64,000 nt of DNA. Origin: Thiodiazotropha sp040507035. Its GTDB lineage: Bacteria > Pseudomonadota > Gammaproteobacteria > Chromatiales > Chromatiaceae. Both the position numbers and the translations under genes were made by a program. Under the pieces are notes generated by a model. It searched no databases, had not been told where the DNA came from, and worked only from the letters and a program-made list of their open reading frames with translations. Each line of letters starts with the position of its first letter. Within the stretch, counting starts at the first letter, position 1. Positions 33,982-43,005 of this stretch are shown in pieces. The DNA lies in the NCBI GenBank assembly GCA_040507035.1, contig JBEVVR010000028.1, positions 23,657-87,656 of the forward strand, given 5' to 3'.

Positions 33982-34449
33982 ATGCTCAATCCCGGAGATA
34001 AAGCACCAGCCTTTGAGCTGCCGGACGCCGACATGCAGATCATCAATTCCAAACAGTTTATCGGCAAGCAGAATCTGGTGATCTATTTCTACCCAAAAGA
34101 CGACACCACAGGCTGTACCATCGAGGCACTGGAACTCTCCGACCTCAGTGACGAGTTTGCCTCGCTGGAGACACAGGTAATAGGCATCAGTCGTGACAAT
34201 TGCGTCAGCCACGCCGCGTTTCGCGACAAACATGGGCTGACTGTACAGCTGCTTGCAGACACCGATGGCGAAGCGTGCAACGAGTTTGATGTATGGCGGG
34301 AAAAGGAGAAGAACGGCGAGAAACGTATGGGCATACTTCGCTCGACCTTTATCATCGATAAAGCAGGTATCATTAGAGAGGCCATCTACGACGTGAAGCC
34401 GAAGGGGCATGCGGCCCAAGTCCTGGAGATGGTAAAAAAGATCGTTTGA
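33982..34449 (+). CDS. peroxiredoxin (BCP/PrxQ type)
   Basis: A 155-residue thiol peroxidase of the BCP/PrxQ group that reduces peroxides. Peroxidatic Cys45 is in YPKDDTTGCTIE, where the usual Pro of DTPGCT is Thr. There is no resolving Cys five residues later, so it is a 1-Cys type or uses one of the later Cys residues (DNCVSH, EACNEF). The ATG at 33982 has GAGG upstream. It starts a co-directional run with a hybrid histidine kinase (28-base gap), a response regulator, an ArsR regulator and SlyX, suggesting an oxidant- or thiol-linked pathway (inference). Confidence 0.9.
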   Translation: MLNPGDKAPAFELPDADMQIINSKQFIGKQNLVIYFYPKDDTTGCTIEALELSDLSDEFASLETQVIGISRDNCVSHAAFRDKHGLTVQLLADTDGEACNEFDVWREKEKNGEKRMGILRSTFIIDKAGIIREAIYDVKPKGHAAQVLEMVKKIV

Positions 34450-34477
34450 TTCGAGCCATGAAAAACATGATCTATCC

Positions 34478-36838
34478 GTGAAAATCCGCACCCAGATTCT
34501 GATTTTGCTGTTTCTGTTCGGCTTCGCGCCTCTGACCGCGATGGTGCTGACCAATCTGCCGTTTGTCCTGGATCGACTCGAGTTTTTCTACCATAAGGCC
34601 TATCTGCAGAATCTGCGTGCCGATTTCCGGGATCTGGACGAACACCTGGCAAGCCGTCACGAGATGCTGCGGCTGCTGGCGAAACTCCCAGAGCCTGGTC
34701 TGATTCTTGGCCAACGCGAGACGGAAGAGGCAAGAGAACAGATCGACCGTGCAAGGGTGCGCTACACGGAATGGATCAACCAGATTCTTCGCGACCATCT
34801 CGATATCTTCCAGATCCTGTTTCTCGACATCGAAGGCAATCCCCGATTCTGGCTCGAACTGAACACAAGAACACAGCATTGGGAGCCGACCATTAAAATG
34901 CCGGACATGCCCTCAGGCGATTTTTTTCAACACAACATCCGCCAGGAGTATGGCCGCGTCGCCGTCAGCAAAATCAGCCTCAATCCAAGAGCCGCCCATC
35001 TCGATCCACGACGCTTTATGACCCTGCGCATGATCAGCCCCATCGTCGGTCCTGACCGCAAGGAACGGGTCGCCCCCTTGGGCGCGGTGGTAATCAACAT
35101 CGATGTGGGCGGTATGGCACGCGCCTATCGCAACACCTTATGGGTCACCAACGACGGCGCCTACCTTGACGAGCGCCTAAAAGGCAGCGATAGACCACGC
35201 GCCTTTGAGGATTTCACAGGACTTGAGTCTCTCTTCCAAAAGAGCAACCTGGCGCTCTGGGAGGGAGGCCAGGGAAGACAGGTAATCTGGGTCCCACTGT
35301 TCAGCACCGAGGGTTCCGGACCCTTGTGGGTAGGGCGACCGGTCGACCCCTCCCCCCTGGATACTTTCCGCAACGTATTGATCAGCCGAGTCATGACCAT
35401 CGTGATTATCGCCCTGGTGATACTCTTGATTGTGGCGCGAATCATCGCTGTGCGTGCGGAACAGTTTGGTACCAAGCTACGAGACGGCATCGGCCGGGTT
35501 TTGCGTGAGGATGAAGCGGTAAAATTCAATTGGCGTGGGCCTCAGGAGATCAAACAGCTGGGGCAGCAGCTGTCCGAGCTGGCGGAGCACCATTCAAAGC
35601 AGACCGAGGCACAGCGTCAGCACGCCCTGCAACTGGAGGAGTCCAATCGCTATAAATCCCAATTCCTGGCCAACGTCAGCCATGAACTGCGGACTCCGCT
35701 CAACTCCATCCTGCTGCTCTCAAAGATGCTCAATGAGGCACCGGATAGCTTGACCGCGGAGCAGAGGCGGCAGTTGCAGGTGATCCATGAGGCAGGACGC
35801 GACTTGCGGGCGCTGATTGACAATATCCTCGATCTGTCTCGCATCGAAGCGGGGAAGGCCAGTATCAGCCTGCAACAGATTTCACTACAATCCCTGATTG
35901 CGGACCTGATCGAAATGGTTAAACCCCAGTTCGAAGCCAAAGGCCTAGATCTCTCCCACGAATTCGATCCCTCGCTCCCGCAGACCATAATCTCCGACCA
36001 GGATAAGATTCGTCAGATTCTGAAGAATTTCCTATCCAACGCCCTCAAGTTCACCCATCAAGGGGGAGCAAAGCTACGGGTGTTTCTGAATCCGGATGAG
36101 AGCCCGCATCCCATCTGCTTTTTGGTTGAAGATAGTGGTGTCGGCATCCCCCAAAGCAAGCATGAATTGATCTTCGAGGCCTTCAAACAGGCGGATGGTT
36201 CCACCAGCCGTCGTTTTGGCGGCACTGGCCTGGGTCTGAGCATCAGTCGCGAGCTGGCCCACCTGCTCGGTGGAGAGGTCAGCCTCGACAGCGATGAGGG
36301 TGCGGGAGCCCGATTCACCCTCTGCCTGCCAACAGAACTCGATCACAGCACCCTCTCTTCTCACCAAGTCGAACTGCAGACAGACGAGGAACCGCTGCTT
36401 TTGCAGGATCAACCTCCCACCTTGGAGAGCTCCCCCCTCGAGGAGCCGCTGCAGAGGCCCTTTGATGGCGAGCGCATTCTGATCGTCGACGACGACCTGC
36501 AGAGTCTGCTTGCGCTCACCCCACTGCTGGAGAGCTGGGGATTCGAAGTCACCGCAGCGGGTGACGGAGAGGAAGCCATTGAGACGTTAAGGGAGGATCC
36601 CGATTACGGCACTGTCTTGATCGACATCATAATGCCGGAACTGGACGGCTATGATACGATCAGACACATACGCGAAGAGATGCAGCTCGAATCACTCAAG
36701 GTGATCGTGTTGACTGCAAAGAATGCGGCTGAAGACCGCAAGCGTTGCCTGGAGGCAGGAGCAGACGATGTCTTGACCAAACCGGTCGCCGCGGACAGGC
36801 TTCTGGCCGTATTCAGCAACTATTTAGGGGCAGTATGA
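34478..36838 (+). CDS. hybrid sensor histidine kinase/response regulator
   Basis: A 786-residue membrane kinase with GTG start. Membrane helices near 7-24 and 304-326 enclose a ~280-residue periplasmic sensor (no cysteine-rich or known motif). A HAMP-like stretch and a coiled coil precede HisKA with His402 (VSHELRTPLN), then the GHKL ATPase with N-box NFLSNALKF, G1 DSGVGIP and G2 GGTGLGLSI. A C-terminal receiver domain carries Asp716 in LIDIIMPELDG. The stop overlaps the next gene's ATG (ATGA), so the two are co-translated and the pair probably forms a phosphorelay. Signal unknown. Confidence 0.93.
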   Translation: MKIRTQILILLFLFGFAPLTAMVLTNLPFVLDRLEFFYHKAYLQNLRADFRDLDEHLASRHEMLRLLAKLPEPGLILGQRETEEAREQIDRARVRYTEWINQILRDHLDIFQILFLDIEGNPRFWLELNTRTQHWEPTIKMPDMPSGDFFQHNIRQEYGRVAVSKISLNPRAAHLDPRRFMTLRMISPIVGPDRKERVAPLGAVVINIDVGGMARAYRNTLWVTNDGAYLDERLKGSDRPRAFEDFTGLESLFQKSNLALWEGGQGRQVIWVPLFSTEGSGPLWVGRPVDPSPLDTFRNVLISRVMTIVIIALVILLIVARIIAVRAEQFGTKLRDGIGRVLREDEAVKFNWRGPQEIKQLGQQLSELAEHHSKQTEAQRQHALQLEESNRYKSQFLANVSHELRTPLNSILLLSKMLNEAPDSLTAEQRRQLQVIHEAGRDLRALIDNILDLSRIEAGKASISLQQISLQSLIADLIEMVKPQFEAKGLDLSHEFDPSLPQTIISDQDKIRQILKNFLSNALKFTHQGGAKLRVFLNPDESPHPICFLVEDSGVGIPQSKHELIFEAFKQADGSTSRRFGGTGLGLSISRELAHLLGGEVSLDSDEGAGARFTLCLPTELDHSTLSSHQVELQTDEEPLLLQDQPPTLESSPLEEPLQRPFDGERILIVDDDLQSLLALTPLLESWGFEVTAAGDGEEAIETLREDPDYGTVLIDIIMPELDGYDTIRHIREEMQLESLKVIVLTAKNAAEDRKRCLEAGADDVLTKPVAADRLLAVFSNYLGAV

Positions 36839-37692
36839 AGAGATACGCCGGTTTCAAACTGCTGATTGTCGATGATCATACGCACAACCTGTTTACCCTG
36901 CGTACCCTGGTTGAGCGCTATATGGATGTGCAGATCCTGGAAGCCACTTCGGGTCAACAGGCACTCGATATCGCAATCAAGGAACCGGGTATAGATCTCA
37001 TCATTCTGGATGTGCAGATGCCGGAGATGGACGGATTTCAAACCGCATCGATGCTGAAAATCCGCAAAAAAACCAAAGACATCCCTATCATTTTCCTTAC
37101 CGCCGCTTTCAAGACCGAAGAGTTTCAGCTCAAGGGTTACGAGGTCGGCGGCGTCGACTATCTGCTCAAGCCCATCGATGACAATCAGCTGCTCAACAAG
37201 ATCAGCACCTATTTCCGGCTGATCGAAAAAGAACGCGAACTCAATAAGATCCTGGAACAGAAGGTGGCGGAAAGAACAACCGAGCTGGCCGCCGCCAAAC
37301 AGCATCTTGAAAACATCCTCACCCACATGGGAGAAGCCCTGCTGGTACTCAACCCGGAGGGTGAAATCGAATCGGTCAACCCCGCTGCCTGCAAGATGCT
37401 CGACTACAGCGAGAAAGACCTGCTTCGAATGTCGATCGGGGATGTCTTCGAAGAGGAGGCGGAGGAGCAGGCCGGCGCCTTCTTCGGCACCTGGCTGGAG
37501 GCGCTCATCAGGACCGGGGCCCTGAGTCGAATCGAGGCCAGCTTCATTGCCAAGGACGGTCGCCGGGTACCTATCCTCTTCTCCCGTACCGCGGTTAAAG
37601 ACAACACGGGAAATATCAGCCATATTATATGTATCGCAAAGGATATGACGGGTTATATCCGCGACATGGGTGCTGTGCAGAATGCATCCTAA
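36835..37692 (+). CDS. response regulator with C-terminal PAS domain and no output domain
   Basis: A 285-residue receiver-PAS protein. The receiver has Asp59 in ILDVQMPEMDGF and a conserved KPIDDNQ lysine loop. A coiled coil (about 135-165) links to a PAS domain (170-280, MLDYSEKDLLRMS, IICIAKDMTGYI). There is no DNA-binding, GGDEF or kinase output, so it probably receives phosphate from the hybrid kinase and signals by protein contact. The start overlaps the kinase stop by four bases; the ArsR-type regulator follows 13 bases later. Confidence 0.9.
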   Translation: MKRYAGFKLLIVDDHTHNLFTLRTLVERYMDVQILEATSGQQALDIAIKEPGIDLIILDVQMPEMDGFQTASMLKIRKKTKDIPIIFLTAAFKTEEFQLKGYEVGGVDYLLKPIDDNQLLNKISTYFRLIEKERELNKILEQKVAERTTELAAAKQHLENILTHMGEALLVLNPEGEIESVNPAACKMLDYSEKDLLRMSIGDVFEEEAEEQAGAFFGTWLEALIRTGALSRIEASFIAKDGRRVPILFSRTAVKDNTGNISHIICIAKDMTGYIRDMGAVQNAS

Positions 37693-37705
37693 GGAGCTTG
37701 AAACA

Positions 37706-38041
37706 ATGAACGAGCCAATCGACCCACGCCTGACCGAAGAAGAAGATACATCGCTCACCGCCAATGCGCTCAAAGCCATGGCCCATCCGTTACGCTGGAA
37801 GATTCTCTGCTCGCTGGGGGAGAATGAGCTCTCTGTCGGTGAAATCGTCGAACGAACCGGCACCTCTCAGAGTAATATCTCTCAACATCTCGAGCAGTTG
37901 CGTAACAAGAACATCGTGGTTTCGCGTAAAGAGGCCAACCGCATCTACTACCGCATCCGCAACCACCAGTTGCTGGATCTGATCGGTATCATGCGCAATG
38001 TGCTCTGCCCGGCCAATCTCGACGACCGTTATCCAAGATAG
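37706..38041 (+). CDS. ArsR family regulator, SqrR/BigR/YgaV-like Cys pair
   Basis: A 111-residue winged-helix repressor with the ArsR recognition helix SQSNISQHLEQL and wing YYRI. It lacks the metal-binding ELCVCDL motif; the matching stretch reads ELSVGEI. Instead it has Cys35 (WKILCSLG) and Cys101 (NVLCPAN). The interval of 66 residues equals that of the persulfide/disulfide-sensing pair in BigR (42 and 108) and SqrR (41 and 107), and the LCP end resembles YgaV. Reactive sulfur sensing is therefore likely. Strong AAGGAG nine bases before ATG. It follows the kinase/response-regulator pair and precedes slyX. Confidence 0.88.
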   Translation: MNEPIDPRLTEEEDTSLTANALKAMAHPLRWKILCSLGENELSVGEIVERTGTSQSNISQHLEQLRNKNIVVSRKEANRIYYRIRNHQLLDLIGIMRNVLCPANLDDRYPR

Positions 38042-38059
38042 TAAACGAAACTGACATCG

Positions 38060-38263
38060 ATGGACGAGCGCATCATTGATCTGGAGAGCCGGCTGGCTTT
38101 TCAGGAAGAGGCCATACATAGCCTCAGCGAAACCCTGATATCGCAACAGCGAACTATCGACTCGCTGAGCAAAACCGTGGACACCCTGCGTCAGCGACTG
38201 CAGGCATTGGACCCCACCCCATTACAGTCAGGCGAAGCTGAACCGCCCCCACCCCATTACTAA
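38060..38263 (+). CDS. slyX: SlyX family protein
   Basis: A 67-residue SlyX protein: an N-terminal coiled coil (IDLESRLAFQEEAIHSL, then TISQQRTI-like heptads) and the Pro-rich tail ending PPPHY. SlyX proteins are short coiled coils of unknown function, usually near slyD; here it ends the ArsR operon 18 bases downstream. The bases 38264-38376 contain GTCGAT and ATCGAC arms (38323-38339) and no gene. Confidence 0.88.
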   Translation: MDERIIDLESRLAFQEEAIHSLSETLISQQRTIDSLSKTVDTLRQRLQALDPTPLQSGEAEPPPPHY

Positions 38264-38376
38264 GCATGCATCGCCTGCCAAATCCTCTTATACTCCGGTA
38301 ATTTGATCTGGTCGCAAACCAAGTCGATATGGCATCGACGGCAGGGATGAGCCTATACCTCTGACTCAATCGGAAG

Positions 38377-39849
38377 ATGAAACACATAGCACTATTACAT
38401 ACGCTGTTATTGCTGTTACTACACACCATCTGTGTCTTTGCAGAGACGATGGACCGACTGGCTGAATCGGGTCGAGAACACCCTGACAAAAGTGCTGTAT
38501 ATGTCTTGGAAAAGGGGGAAGAGTCGCTTTTGACACGGGCCTGGTTGGCCCAAACCGCAGAGCGCTCCATAGATGTACAGTATTTCATATGGAGTACCGA
38601 TAATATCGGCACCCTGGCCAGTGAGAGCCTGCTCAGTGCCGCAGAACGTGGCGTCAAGGTACGGGTTATCGTCGATGACCTGTTAATAGACGCCGAACCG
38701 GAAACCCTGCTTTCACTGGATGCCCATCCAAACATCGAGATCAAGATCTACAACCCGGTGCATTCCGTGGGTCGGGGTTTTCTCTCCCAACTCTGGCACC
38801 TGATCACTGATTTCCGCGGTTCCAATCAACGTATGCACGACAAGGTTGTGATCTACGATAAGACCATCGCCATCACCGGTGGGCGCAATATGGCGGACGA
38901 ATATTACGACTACGATCACGCCTACAATTTTCGCGATCGGGATGTCATGGTCGGTGGCTCTGTGTTGCCCGAGATACAAAAGAGTTTCGATAGGTTCTGG
39001 CAAAGCCCACTCTCCCAATCCCTCGATAAACTGTTGGCAGATGAGAAGCAAGGGCTGAGCGAAGATCAAGTCCTCCGCTACACCGACTGGCTGCACCAAT
39101 ATGCTCAGAACCCGGAGAATTTCGCTCCGGAAGTTCGCGACGCTATTAGCGACATGGGCAGGCGTTTTGACAAGATCATTGACACCATGCAGTGGTCCAG
39201 GGTGGAGTATCTTAGCGATATCCCGGGAAAAAACAGTAACAAAGATGAGCTCGACGGTGGCGGACGTACCACCACTTCTCTGATTAATCTGTTATCCGAG
39301 GCGAATAAGCAGATTCTTATTGAAAGTCCCTATCTGATTATGCCGCAGGGCGGGTTCGAATTTTTTGCTGAATTAGTTGCAAAAGGTATCGAGATAACCA
39401 TCGTCACCAACTCCCTCGCCTCCACTGATAACCTTCAGGCCTATTCAGGTTATCAGAATCAGAAACAACGGCTCCTCGATATCGGCCTCAAGATCTTTGA
39501 ATTCAAACCCAAGCCGGGTATCTATCGCCATCTCATCGATCGTCATCAAGAGCTGGGGAAGGATATACCCATATTCGCGCTACATGCCAAATCATTGGTA
39601 ATCGATGATCACATTGCTTACATTGGCACTTTCAATTTCGATCCCAGGTCAGCAAACCTCAATACAGAAGTCGGCCTGGTGATACATGACGAGAGGATTG
39701 CACAACAGGTGGCCCAGGCGATCCGTCAGGACATGGCGCCAGAAAACAGTTGGCAGGCAAGCGATGCTGATGAACACCAAGAGGTCAGCTTCAGCAAAAA
39801 GCTGAAAGTCTATCTTTGGGGTCTGCTACCACTCGAACCCATCCTCTAA
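38377..39849 (+). CDS. exported phospholipase D / cardiolipin-synthase-like protein
   Basis: A 490-residue PLD superfamily enzyme with an N-terminal signal peptide. Both HKD motifs are complete: HDKVVIYDKTIAITGGRN (first) and HAKSLVIDDHIAYIGTFN (second), as in phosphatidyltransferases and secreted phospholipases. The early VQYFIWSTDNIG segment is typical of cardiolipin synthase ClsC-like proteins. With a signal peptide, the catalytic domains would face the periplasm or exterior; the substrate is unknown. It appears AT-richer than its neighbours and is convergent with the KAS III-like gene (41-base gap). Confidence 0.9.
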   Translation: MKHIALLHTLLLLLLHTICVFAETMDRLAESGREHPDKSAVYVLEKGEESLLTRAWLAQTAERSIDVQYFIWSTDNIGTLASESLLSAAERGVKVRVIVDDLLIDAEPETLLSLDAHPNIEIKIYNPVHSVGRGFLSQLWHLITDFRGSNQRMHDKVVIYDKTIAITGGRNMADEYYDYDHAYNFRDRDVMVGGSVLPEIQKSFDRFWQSPLSQSLDKLLADEKQGLSEDQVLRYTDWLHQYAQNPENFAPEVRDAISDMGRRFDKIIDTMQWSRVEYLSDIPGKNSNKDELDGGGRTTTSLINLLSEANKQILIESPYLIMPQGGFEFFAELVAKGIEITIVTNSLASTDNLQAYSGYQNQKQRLLDIGLKIFEFKPKPGIYRHLIDRHQELGKDIPIFALHAKSLVIDDHIAYIGTFNFDPRSANLNTEVGLVIHDERIAQQVAQAIRQDMAPENSWQASDADEHQEVSFSKKLKVYLWGLLPLEPIL

Positions 39850-39890
39850 AAGATACCCTGGTTATGTTGCAACTGCCTTGCTGAATTGGC

Positions 39891-41012
39891 TCAACATCTC
39901 TCGAGTATCAGACTACCCACCGAATAGCCGGCCCCGAAAGAGCTCATCAGTCCCTTCTCCCCTGGTTGTAAATCATCACTGTAGAGATGGAATGCAATCA
40001 CAGATCCTGCCGAACTGGTGTTGGCATAGCGATCGAGCACGATAGGCAGCTCCTGTTCGTCAGGTTCGCGACCAAGCAGTTTTTTCGCCGCAAAGAGATT
40101 CATTGTCAGATTGGCCTGGTGCAGCCAGAAGCGCCTTATATCCGAAGCTTCTAACTGCATCTGCTGCAGATGGTCATGGATCACGTTGCTGACCAGAGGC
40201 AGCAACTCCTTGAACACCTTGCGGCCATTCTGCCTGAACAGCTTGTCGCTGCTGTCCCGGGTCTCGGCATGGCAGTTGTTCATAAAACCAAAGTTGTTGC
40301 GAATGTTGTTGGAGAACTGGGTTTTGAAGCTGGTACCGAGGATACGAAAGGCGCTCTTTGAACGACAGTCCGCTTGCGCCTCGACCACCACCGCGGTGGC
40401 CACATCGCCAAAGATGAAGTGGCTGTCCCGGTCGCGAAAATTGAGGTGGGCCGAGGTGATCTCGGGATTGATCACCAGGGCGCAACGGGCGTTGCCGGAA
40501 CGAATCGCGTCCGCGGCGGCCCCGATGCCGAAGGTGGCCGAGGAGCAGGCTACATTCATATCGTAGCCATAGCCGGAGCAGCCCAGATGGTTTTGGATCT
40601 CGATGGCGATTGCCGGGTAGGCGCGCTGCAGATTGGAGCAGGCGACGATCACCAGGTCAACCTCTTGCGCCTGACGGCGGGCCTGCTCAAGGGCCTGCTC
40701 CGCTGCCGCGACACCGATCTCACCGAGCAGGCAGAGCTCATCATCCGCCCTCTCCGGAATAGTTGGGCGCATCCGTTGGGGATCGAGAATACCCGCCTTG
40801 TCGACCACAAAGCGGCTCTTGATACCGGAGGCCTTGACAATGAACTCGCTGCTTGAGTGCTCCAGGGGGGCCAGGCCGCCGGCTGCTATCGACTCTTTGT
40901 GCTGGGCGTTGTGAAGATCGACATATTGGTTGAACGCCTGTACCAGCTCGTCATTACTGATGCTGTAGGGCGGGGTATAGAGGCCGCTGCCACTAATTAC
41001 TATATCTGTCAT
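39891..41012 (-). CDS. beta-ketoacyl-ACP synthase III-like protein (PA3286 type)
   Basis: A 373-residue thiolase-fold condensing enzyme closely resembling Pseudomonas PA3286, which uses beta-oxidation products to prime fatty-acid synthesis. The catalytic Cys156 is in MNVACSSATF, His in WLHQANLTMN and Asn in RYANTSSAGS, the full Cys-His-Asn triad of KAS III. Long extra segments at the N-terminus (SISNDELVQAF; KASGIKSRFV) match PA3286 rather than FabH (about 317 residues). I chose the ATG at 41012, with AGAGGA six bases upstream. No other fatty-acid genes are nearby. Confidence 0.92.
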   Translation of the reverse strand: MTDIVISGSGLYTPPYSISNDELVQAFNQYVDLHNAQHKESIAAGGLAPLEHSSSEFIVKASGIKSRFVVDKAGILDPQRMRPTIPERADDELCLLGEIGVAAAEQALEQARRQAQEVDLVIVACSNLQRAYPAIAIEIQNHLGCSGYGYDMNVACSSATFGIGAAADAIRSGNARCALVINPEITSAHLNFRDRDSHFIFGDVATAVVVEAQADCRSKSAFRILGTSFKTQFSNNIRNNFGFMNNCHAETRDSSDKLFRQNGRKVFKELLPLVSNVIHDHLQQMQLEASDIRRFWLHQANLTMNLFAAKKLLGREPDEQELPIVLDRYANTSSAGSVIAFHLYSDDLQPGEKGLMSSFGAGYSVGSLILERC

Positions 41013-41097
41013 GGCTGGTCCTCTATATTTCAAGCCTTTAACATCAACTGGGTTATTGCCTCCTGCAATTTAAGCAAATCTCTACGACCCCTATCCT

Positions 41098-41130
41098 TAG
41101 GGCCTATTAAAACCAACCCAATAGGCCCTA
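41098..41130 (-). other. perfect 11-base inverted repeat before the KAS III-like gene
   Basis: TAGGGCCTATT (41098-41108) and AATAGGCCCTA (41120-41130) around an 11-base loop. It lies between the end of the 538-residue surface protein gene and the KAS III-like start, so it may end the former or be an operator for the latter. No U tract. Confidence 0.4.
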
Positions 41131-41163
41131 GCAAGAAAAACATTGATCTACAAAATCTGCAGA

Positions 41164-42780
41164 TTACTGCTCATCAGACATTGCGCGCAGAGGAAACACG
41201 CCACCCCGCTCGGTACCGGTGACCGTATCCGCCACCGCGATAAAACCGATCAACGGAAGGCCCAGTATATTCCCACTGGAATCACCTGCGGTGAGTACCG
41301 TCGGGGTCACGGCTCTGAAACTCAAATCTATGTATCCCCAGCCATCACTGAATTCCAGGTTATACAAGCGTTTCACAGCCGTTGAGTAGACGACGTCGAT
41401 AGTTTCAAAAGTCGTTGTTGAATAAGGTGAAAGCACATTCACCGCATAGGGAAAATCGATCGAGTTGGGTGGAGGCGCCATGATGAAAGATTCATCCTCA
41501 TTTTTTTCTTCTTCACGATCCCAGAGATCAATCTGCAGACTCTCGCGGGCCTGGCCGCTGGAAGCTGTCTCAAGGGTGGTAAACGGCGCATGTGCTCCAT
41601 TATCCGACACCTTGGTATAGCGTGTCGGGAAGTTAACGATCCATTCAGTCCCGTAATCGGCCGAGGTGATAAATTCGCCCATGATCCGGTTAACCGTCAG
41701 CGCCGCACCGACCGCTGACGCCTTATCATGCTTGGCATTTGGTGCTGCTCCGCCAAAGCTGCCGCTGTTGATCACCTGCTCTCCACTCGCCGCATCGTGA
41801 CTGAAGGCCATATAGGCGGAGCTATCGGCGTTAACCTCTGCCATTGAAGGCGTACTCAGATCGGGCAGATCACGGTTCAGGGTGCCACCAGCCGAGGGTA
41901 CGGTGGTACCGTTGTCCGCCGTGCGGTAGTTGGAGATGGTGTTGCCCGCGCTGTCCTCGCCTACCGTGGCGACCCCTTCGACTTGGGTGAACGCCTCACT
42001 GTTCTGCGGCCACCAGATCGGATTGGTGGCAAACGCCCTCAGGGCCGTGGCGTTGTAGGGAAAGTAGATGCCGGATGAGGCGTTGAATATGGCGGCATTC
42101 CCCATCAAGCCGCCACCCGGCGACTGGAACGCCTGGGTCACACCACTCGCAGTCACGTTACCTGCATCGAGGATGGCGCCAATGTCAGCGGTGTCGTTGA
42201 AGCTGGCGGCCACGGTACAGTCCGCCGGGGCCACAGGATCAGCGCTTTGGTTATGTTCAACCGCAACGGCGATATCGTTGGCGTCGGCGGTATCAGGGAG
42301 CTCTGCCAACTCGATGATTTCGATATGCCCTTCCGCAAGGCGTGCCAGCACTTCGTCGGCACTCTGGGTGCCGTCATCATCCGGATCGTAGGCACTGTCG
42401 ATGCGGTCGGCGCTGAAATCGGTGGTGGTCAGGGTTGCGGTGTCGGGTATGGTGCAGCTGGTATCACTGGGGACAGAGAGCCTGACCGCACCGCCCTGCT
42501 GCAGTAGGGCACCGACCCAGACATCCCTAGGCGAGAGATAGAGGGTGAAGTCAAATACGCTCTCGCCACCTACAGCCTCGCGAAAGCGTACCTTCACCGC
42601 CTTGGCCACCGCCGTGGTGTTGGTCACCGAGACAAAGGTGACATTGCCCTGGTTGACGTTGTAGTAGGGGTAGAGCAGGACCTGTCCTGTTGCGTCGCGG
42701 GAGAGGTTTACCGCTTCAACGGTTAAGGAGACAAGGGTTAACAGAAGGGCTACGACTGCATTTATGTGGGCTCTCATCAT
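41164..42780 (-). CDS. exported surface-like protein of unknown family
   Basis: A 538-residue protein with a signal peptide (cut near residue 24). The first mature region, ATGQVLLYPYYNVNQGNVTF, and a Gly/Asp/Thr-rich beta-type composition suggest an extracellular or outer-membrane-exposed protein. Asp-rich patches (DSAYDPDDDG, DTADAND) could bind calcium. No sorting signal, anchor or repeat is visible. It is preceded by a 225-base gap and lies in a minus-strand series of exported proteins after a LuxR solo. No recognised homolog family. Confidence 0.65.
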   Translation of the reverse strand: MMRAHINAVVALLLTLVSLTVEAVNLSRDATGQVLLYPYYNVNQGNVTFVSVTNTTAVAKAVKVRFREAVGGESVFDFTLYLSPRDVWVGALLQQGGAVRLSVPSDTSCTIPDTATLTTTDFSADRIDSAYDPDDDGTQSADEVLARLAEGHIEIIELAELPDTADANDIAVAVEHNQSADPVAPADCTVAASFNDTADIGAILDAGNVTASGVTQAFQSPGGGLMGNAAIFNASSGIYFPYNATALRAFATNPIWWPQNSEAFTQVEGVATVGEDSAGNTISNYRTADNGTTVPSAGGTLNRDLPDLSTPSMAEVNADSSAYMAFSHDAASGEQVINSGSFGGAAPNAKHDKASAVGAALTVNRIMGEFITSADYGTEWIVNFPTRYTKVSDNGAHAPFTTLETASSGQARESLQIDLWDREEEKNEDESFIMAPPPNSIDFPYAVNVLSPYSTTTFETIDVVYSTAVKRLYNLEFSDGWGYIDLSFRAVTPTVLTAGDSSGNILGLPLIGFIAVADTVTGTERGGVFPLRAMSDEQ

Positions 42781-42965
42781 TTTTTCAATTCCATTACTGA
42801 ATGAGGTTATGTGATCCTTTACAGCAATTCTAAACGAATCAAGACAGATCTATCCAGGCATCGGCACCTAAGATATTGGACAGTCAAGTTAACCAGTTAA
42901 CATTAATGCACAAAAATCTATACCTCACCGTCCTGCTGCAGCAGTACTACCGAGCCTGAGAATCC

Positions 42966-42988
42966 TGTACGAGTGATTACTCGCTACA
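42966..42988 (-). terminator. weak hairpin after the DsbC-like gene
   Basis: TGTA-CGAGT, loop GATT, ACTCG-C-TACA, 18 bases past the DsbC-like stop on the minus strand. Nine pairs with one bulge and no clear U run. The rest of 42781-43005 holds direct GTTAAC repeats (near 42890) and the palindrome CTGCTGCAGCAG, and no gene. Confidence 0.35.
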
Positions 42989-43005
42989 ACCATATGACCG
43001 ATAAT

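Noticed and set aside
37706..38041. ArsR-type regulator as an arsenic or metal sensor
   Set aside because: The ELCVCDL metal site is replaced by ELSVGEI and there are no resistance genes nearby; the Cys pair fits persulfide sensors better.
41098..41130. Inverted repeat considered a standard intrinsic terminator
   Set aside because: A good 11-base stem but an 11-base loop and no U run on either strand; kept only as an unassigned inverted repeat.
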